From positions 11,657,501 to 11,721,500 of the forward strand of contig NC_092563.1 in NCBI RefSeq assembly GCF_037975245.1: a DNA stretch of 64,000 nucleotides, given 5' to 3'. The position numbers and the translations under genes were made by a program. Origin of the DNA: Apostichopus japonicus (Eukaryota; Echinodermata; Holothuroidea; Aspidochirotida; Stichopodidae). Under the pieces are notes generated by a model that had not been told where the DNA came from, did not search any database, and saw nothing but the letters and a program-made list of their open reading frames with translations. Below, piece after piece: positions 58,801 through 64,000 of the stretch (the stretch's first letter is position 1; every line of letters starts with the position of its first letter).

Positions 58801-60069
58801 ACAAACTTGTTATTTGTTTATGAATTTGTCGTGCTGAGCTCTTGCCGGTACCAACAGTAACAAGTCTATCGAACCTTGGGATGGGCATTGTCGAACCTTG
58901 GGATGAGTATATCGAAACTGAGATGACTATATAAGTATATCACAGGACAGATCAGAGGTCAAATCCATCAGTTAACGGGCTTGGAGGCATGCCAAATATG
59001 AAAATTTACCACCAATAACTTCACACGTAAATTAGAGTTAACAACATTCATAGTTCCGTGAGGAGTTGCATCTTCCACTTAGACCCCAACCACCTTGCTT
59101 GCGTGTAGAGAAATATATTGAAGATTCACTTCATTATGAATGATGAAATCCTTTTATTTTGAGTTTATCTAACTTGTCTACATATTGACGTGCCTTATCT
59201 ACTTATTAACGTACCCTCGTTACAAGTAGCCTATTCAGAGAAAGATTGTGGAGTAATTTTCTTTTGAATAATCTTCAAAATTGACAGTATAAATCACTTC
59301 AGTCGTTACTCTTAACTCGTATTGACTTTCTGTGTTCATGGGTTTGTAGCTGTGCATCTATGACACCGGACTTGCTTACTTTAATTCCATTTTCGGGACA
59401 AAACGTATGAACTCCAAAATGATGATAATGGAAGAGCGCTTTGTATCTTTTCGCATTTCAAAGCATCATTTCACATCTGAATTATTCTTTTGTAAAGTGT
59501 TATCATACAAAGAAATGATGCTTCAAACTGAATGGATATGTATCCTAAGTTCTATTCTTAAATGGTTATGTGGCAATGAAACGAAGCTGATACTTGTGAG
59601 GCCATACTCTCGGTATAAAGTTTTAAATCGGAAGTTACGGTATTTATAGAAATCGACTATTTTGTCGATTGAATTAATATAAATATAGAAAAAGTGCCTG
59701 AAAAAAATAACAGGTACGGAAATACTTAATCTCTGCACAAGGAAGCCTGAAACTAGGTGTATGACTTCAACCCCTATGTTCTGGATTAAACATTTTGTTA
59801 CTCGTTAATAATAAGCAACTGTAAAATAATTGTAGCACTGTTTGATTTTCTGGTTTCTACAATTACGTGCAACATTCTACAATTAAACGCTAAATGCATT
59901 TTTTGAAAATATGGATAAATCACAAAGTCGTGTTTCGTTCAATATTCTGCAAAGGATTTTCCTATAAAGAGGATTGTTGGATTATTGGATAGCTCTATAG
60001 GATTATCAAATAGTTGATTAACTAGGTAAACTATGATGAAGTAATAAACATCTGCAAAACAGTTAATTC
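52900..60069. other. Long intergenic stretch, no supported gene
   Basis: AT-rich. It contains a GT/GGGG tract at 55628-55680 and a small ATCGAACCTTGGGATG repeat at 58868-58910. Open frames such as 53898-54083 (minus) and 56334-56654 have no recognised motif. Confidence 0.4.
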
Positions 60070-60450
60070 TTTTGGTGAAAATCTCTTTGTAAGCATCTGA
60101 TTTTGTCAGAGCTCAGACCCGCACTTGAGGGCATTTATCACTATTGAAAAAACAAGAGATCAAATGTTTATGATTTCATGTGATCAAACTCGAAACCCTT
60201 TCAAGGAATGTAGCATTATACAAACTACAAATCATTAGATATATATGATTTCATCTTGTAAAAGTCCAGACTGTTTGAAGGCTTTTATCATTATCAGAAA
60301 TACATACGATCCAGTAGTTGTCTATATGATGTTAAGTAATCTAAGTCCTAACTGTTTGAAGCCATCAATCACTATATGAAATACATAATGTCATATACAT
60401 ATGATCTCAGCTATAGGAAAGCCAGGCTCTTTGGAGGCATTTGTGAATGT
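60070..60450 (+). repeat. Degenerate ~80-bp tandem repeat, four to five copies
   Basis: A block like GTCC.AACTGTTTGAAG, CATTTATCA.TAT and GAAATACAT...GATC recurs near 60110, 60190, 60265, 60345 and 60420, with heavy divergence. Confidence 0.6.
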
Positions 60451-63400
60451 CTTTGATAAGAGAGGGACAATTTCATGTATATATGAGTCTGTCCAAATAT
60501 TTCCTGTTGCAATCGTGTGCAAAAAGGGAAAACAAATCTGAGTGTTATTTGGGGGCGCTCTTCGAATTATATTTGTTCTCATGCACGAGCCAGAGTGCCA
60601 TACCCAAAGTTTTTGTCGTAGTAGCGAGCGATGCAATCAGTTCAGTTCGCTGTGTACTTTCATCTGGTAAATTGCGCGTTTCCTCTAATGGAGAGATTTA
60701 CCGTTTCACAGTTATGGAATTAAGATCAAAGTACGTCAGCAGGATCTTTTCAACATAGTTCAAATAAATCATCTTCATTTATTTGTGGACTGCAACTAAT
60801 TCTGTGTAGGAGCTATCTTCTTGGATTATCAACCATGAACGCCGTTCGATCAATACTTCCCTCCTGCGGTTTTAAGCTTGTGTGGATTTGTCGAGACACG
60901 GGAAATTAATACAACCGAAGAGCATATTTTCCTTTCGGCATAGACAGTAAATGGTATCCGAAGAGATTTGTAAACACCTTCAGTTCTTACCAAAACTTTA
61001 CTGTCCGTGTACTAGGTTGGCTTCTCAGTGCTGCAGAAAGTAGCGTATTTGATGGTAGATTGACGGGAACTGCTTAAATGAGTGTAGAATATTGAGATCT
61101 ATACTCCTGACGAATTACGATAAGCTGCCTTTGACCAGTAGTGTGTGAAATATTACGAAAGTCTGTATTAATCCCAACATCATGGGTGAGTGGATCTCCA
61201 TTATATAATCTTACCGTTCATTAATATGCATCCCTGGTTCCGTGCTAAACAAGTGTTAAGCACCAAGCTATGTTTGCATTATTAAGTTATCCCATCTTTG
61301 AGAGGAAACGTTTCTTGCACGTTTTATTTCTAGGAAGCTGTTCAATTAGTGTTGAAGCAAAGTGGTTCGGTGTATCATATATTTACAAATAGGTTAATAA
61401 AGTCGCTTATACGCATAAGCTGATTTAAAAATGTGGCAAGTTCTGGATAACCTGCATTGTATAAATATAAATAAAACAAAAGAAAAAAGGCAATGTGGCA
61501 TACCATATGCATTTGCGGTAAATAATAATGTTTGTGTAACATGTTGTACATGGTGAAAACGAGAAGTTTATTGTAGGAACTAAAACGAACAACAAACAAA
61601 ACCTATACATTCATATACCTATATAATACTTTTGTACAAAGTGTTATATTGATGTTTTTGTAGGATTCAGTAGAGCAGTGGTGGTAGAAGGCGTATCCTG
61701 TCGCATATCCGTATCGTCTTATATACCTTGTGCCTTAAATGTTAAGTTGTGTTACTTTTTACTAAAATATTTTTTCGTGAGATCACCAATTAATGGTAGA
61801 AAAGAAAAGGATAGACCAGGAAAGTTATCAATCCCAAGCAAGGAACTGCGAAATTCTTAAATGATTGATACATAATAACTTAGAAGGAAAGTAAAGCAAA
61901 GTAGCACTTCTTTAGAACCATCAAACAACAAGGATGGTTTCAGCCCTTCAGGAAAACAATGCTTCTATCTTGCACAGAAACTATGTATATAATTTATTAA
62001 TCCTGCATAAAACCTGCTTTCGTATAATATAATATGCAATAAAGCACGTCGGTAGACTAGCAGACAGTCCGCTATTAGCAAATGATAACCAATGTTGGCT
62101 GCATCTATGATCATCATAAGTGTATGAAAGTGTCAGCCGCAAGTGTGGCAAATCGATATAGTAATAGTGTGTACAGGATGGCAGGTGCTTGCAAACGAAT
62201 GTAAGACAAAAATGAAGAAACAACAAAATAGAGGGAAAATAACCAATGAGTTTTCCTCTAGAGACGTTTACTGTAGCTCAGTGTTACGATGTAGATCAGC
62301 AAAAAGAATCTACTTTAGATTGACGTGTTTGTTGTTTAATTACCTGGCGGGGGTCTATGGTTAGCTCTGGGACAGTCGTACAGTCGTATCCACTATATGT
62401 CAAGGTATTAACAATTTACAAGCAAGTCAGTAGACGGTTACTTGTAATATCCAAAAACCTTAATGCCTCCATTACTCCTTACTGTCCAATGTCAAAAGAA
62501 AATACCCAAAACAAGCACAAAACTCATTATTTTTGCCTATATTTTGAGAGGATAAACACATCAGAGGAACCAACGATTAATAAAATGAAGCAGAAATTTA
62601 AATGTAAGGGAATCAATGAAGTGTCGTCAATGAAACGGCACCTGTTTATGTAATAAGGCGCTGTCAGTGATTTGTGTGTAAATGGTCTTATTATAAGATA
62701 AGTAATTAGTAAACGGGATTAGGACAGAAAAAGGAAACCATCTTTTAGGATTGAAGCATAAAAATTGGCGTTATATATAAATCATTATTAATTCGGTTGA
62801 CGAAAATGAAAACAAAATAAAAATGAATACGAATAGGTAAACATTATAATCGCTGCGCTGTTTAATTACAGAATAAATTATGTTATAAATTTAATTATAG
62901 TTGATTATGTACCTATGGTTTAACGGTATGTAAAGACTGCTGTTTGATATACAAGATATGATGGTTCTAACATTTTTAATGAAGTTTGAGGCCAAGGAAA
63001 TCAAATACTTTTGAAATGATTGTCGGGGCACCATCATAATGTAAGAGCAGGAACATATAGGATTCTCCTTTGTCGATAACAAAATAATACTTATGCCTCT
63101 TTACGTGTGGCATATGATATTTCTAGTCATAGTTTGATTTAGTAATTGCTTTGATAGCTGACTGCAAGGTATTCTAGATTTAAATATAAAGATACCCATA
63201 TAACTGTAAATTTTTTATCTTAGAAATGTTTAAATATATATAAAAAATATATAAATATTAAATATAGATACGATACGTAGATATAGTTTTCATGCATATA
63301 GGGTCATCAATGCCACATAAATTGCAAAAACAAGCTCAATATGTAAAATTCTTTTCAATTCAACAGAACTGTTGAGTTCTGTTTTATTCTAAATTCTCAG

Positions 63401-64000
63401 CCGTTAATGTATAAGCCGTTGCATGATTTCCTTATAAAAATTTGACGACATGCCCGAAGATATATTTCAAATTAAATGAGTTATGAGTATATATAATATG
63501 CACATAATTACTGATTGATATGGATGCAGTAGTCCAGAAAACCTCTGAAGTATTTCATTCCTTAAACATTCGTTTTTGGTTAATTTTCAAAAAGGTTTGG
63601 TAATGTTTACATGTGACCTACCTGCATCCAATTGATGATGCACATATTGTTTACGAAGCTTCTTTTTTTATTTGCATATTATTTACATATCCATTTAAGT
63701 TATGACAATGTCAAGTTAGATATCGTATTAAAACTGCATTTGAATTTGATAATAAATATATTGATTAGCAATAGTAATGTTCTCATTGACTTAACATTGT
63801 AATACTCAGAAAGATTCTGCAACATCGCGTTGATCAGTTTTACATACGTCCGATCAGATCAAGATAACTAAGAGAAAAGTTTTTTATTACATCATCTAGT
63901 CCCTTATGAAAAACAGCGCAAAATGTATTGTAAAATTTACAATGAAATGCAATATGGATTTAATACCCTACTCGTATGAATTTTGATATACTGTGTCTTA
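60451..64000. other. Intergenic, no supported feature
   Basis: AT-rich with TATATA-type runs near 63230-63270. No coding, RNA or mobile-element signature is recognised. Confidence 0.4.

Overview
The window is AT-rich eukaryotic DNA with introns, GT/AG splice sites, tRNA-derived SINEs, CR1/L2-like LINE remnants, a Ty3/Gypsy LTR and several non-autonomous hAT-type elements. This is typical of a marine invertebrate deuterostome. An echinoderm, perhaps a sea cucumber, is my best guess, but that is inference from repeat style and not a demonstrated identity. I see no bacterial-type operons, CRISPR arrays or free-standing tRNA/rRNA genes.

One host gene can be rebuilt with confidence. It is a plus-strand major facilitator superfamily (MFS) transporter of the oxalate:formate-antiporter / monocarboxylate-carrier type, in 11 coding exons between 3894 and 28544. 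All splice phases match, and the exons sum to 1335 nt (444 codons plus TGA). The protein has 12 predicted membrane segments and the WFP...G motif before TM5.

Most of its introns are packed with repeats. Intron 1 has a palindromic GATATC array, and intron 3 has duplicated exon-3 DNA and a LINE tail. Intron 4 has a 78-bp minisatellite. Intron 5 has a 5.3-kb TIR element with AGACTGA subterminal repeats and candidate exons of its own. Intron 6 has a 31-bp minisatellite broken by a hAT element, intron 7 a TGGA/TGTA microsatellite, intron 8 a 60-bp minisatellite and intron 10 a LINE tail.

From 28.5 to 64 kb I find no secure host gene. There is a Gypsy 3' end with LTR (interrupted by a hAT element) at 30.4-31.9 kb, an L2/CR1-like remnant on the minus strand at 32.8-33.4 kb, and a 5'-truncated LINE at 33.9-36.2 kb that splits a microsatellite. 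tRNA-SINEs lie at 38.5, 39.3 and 51.2 kb, an orphan 108-codon ORF at 45.7 kb, a 136-bp hAT-type MITE at 47.5 kb and a 1.2-kb 13-bp satellite at 51.7-52.9 kb. From 53 to 64 kb the DNA is mostly AT-rich and featureless, apart from a degenerate tandem repeat near 60 kb.
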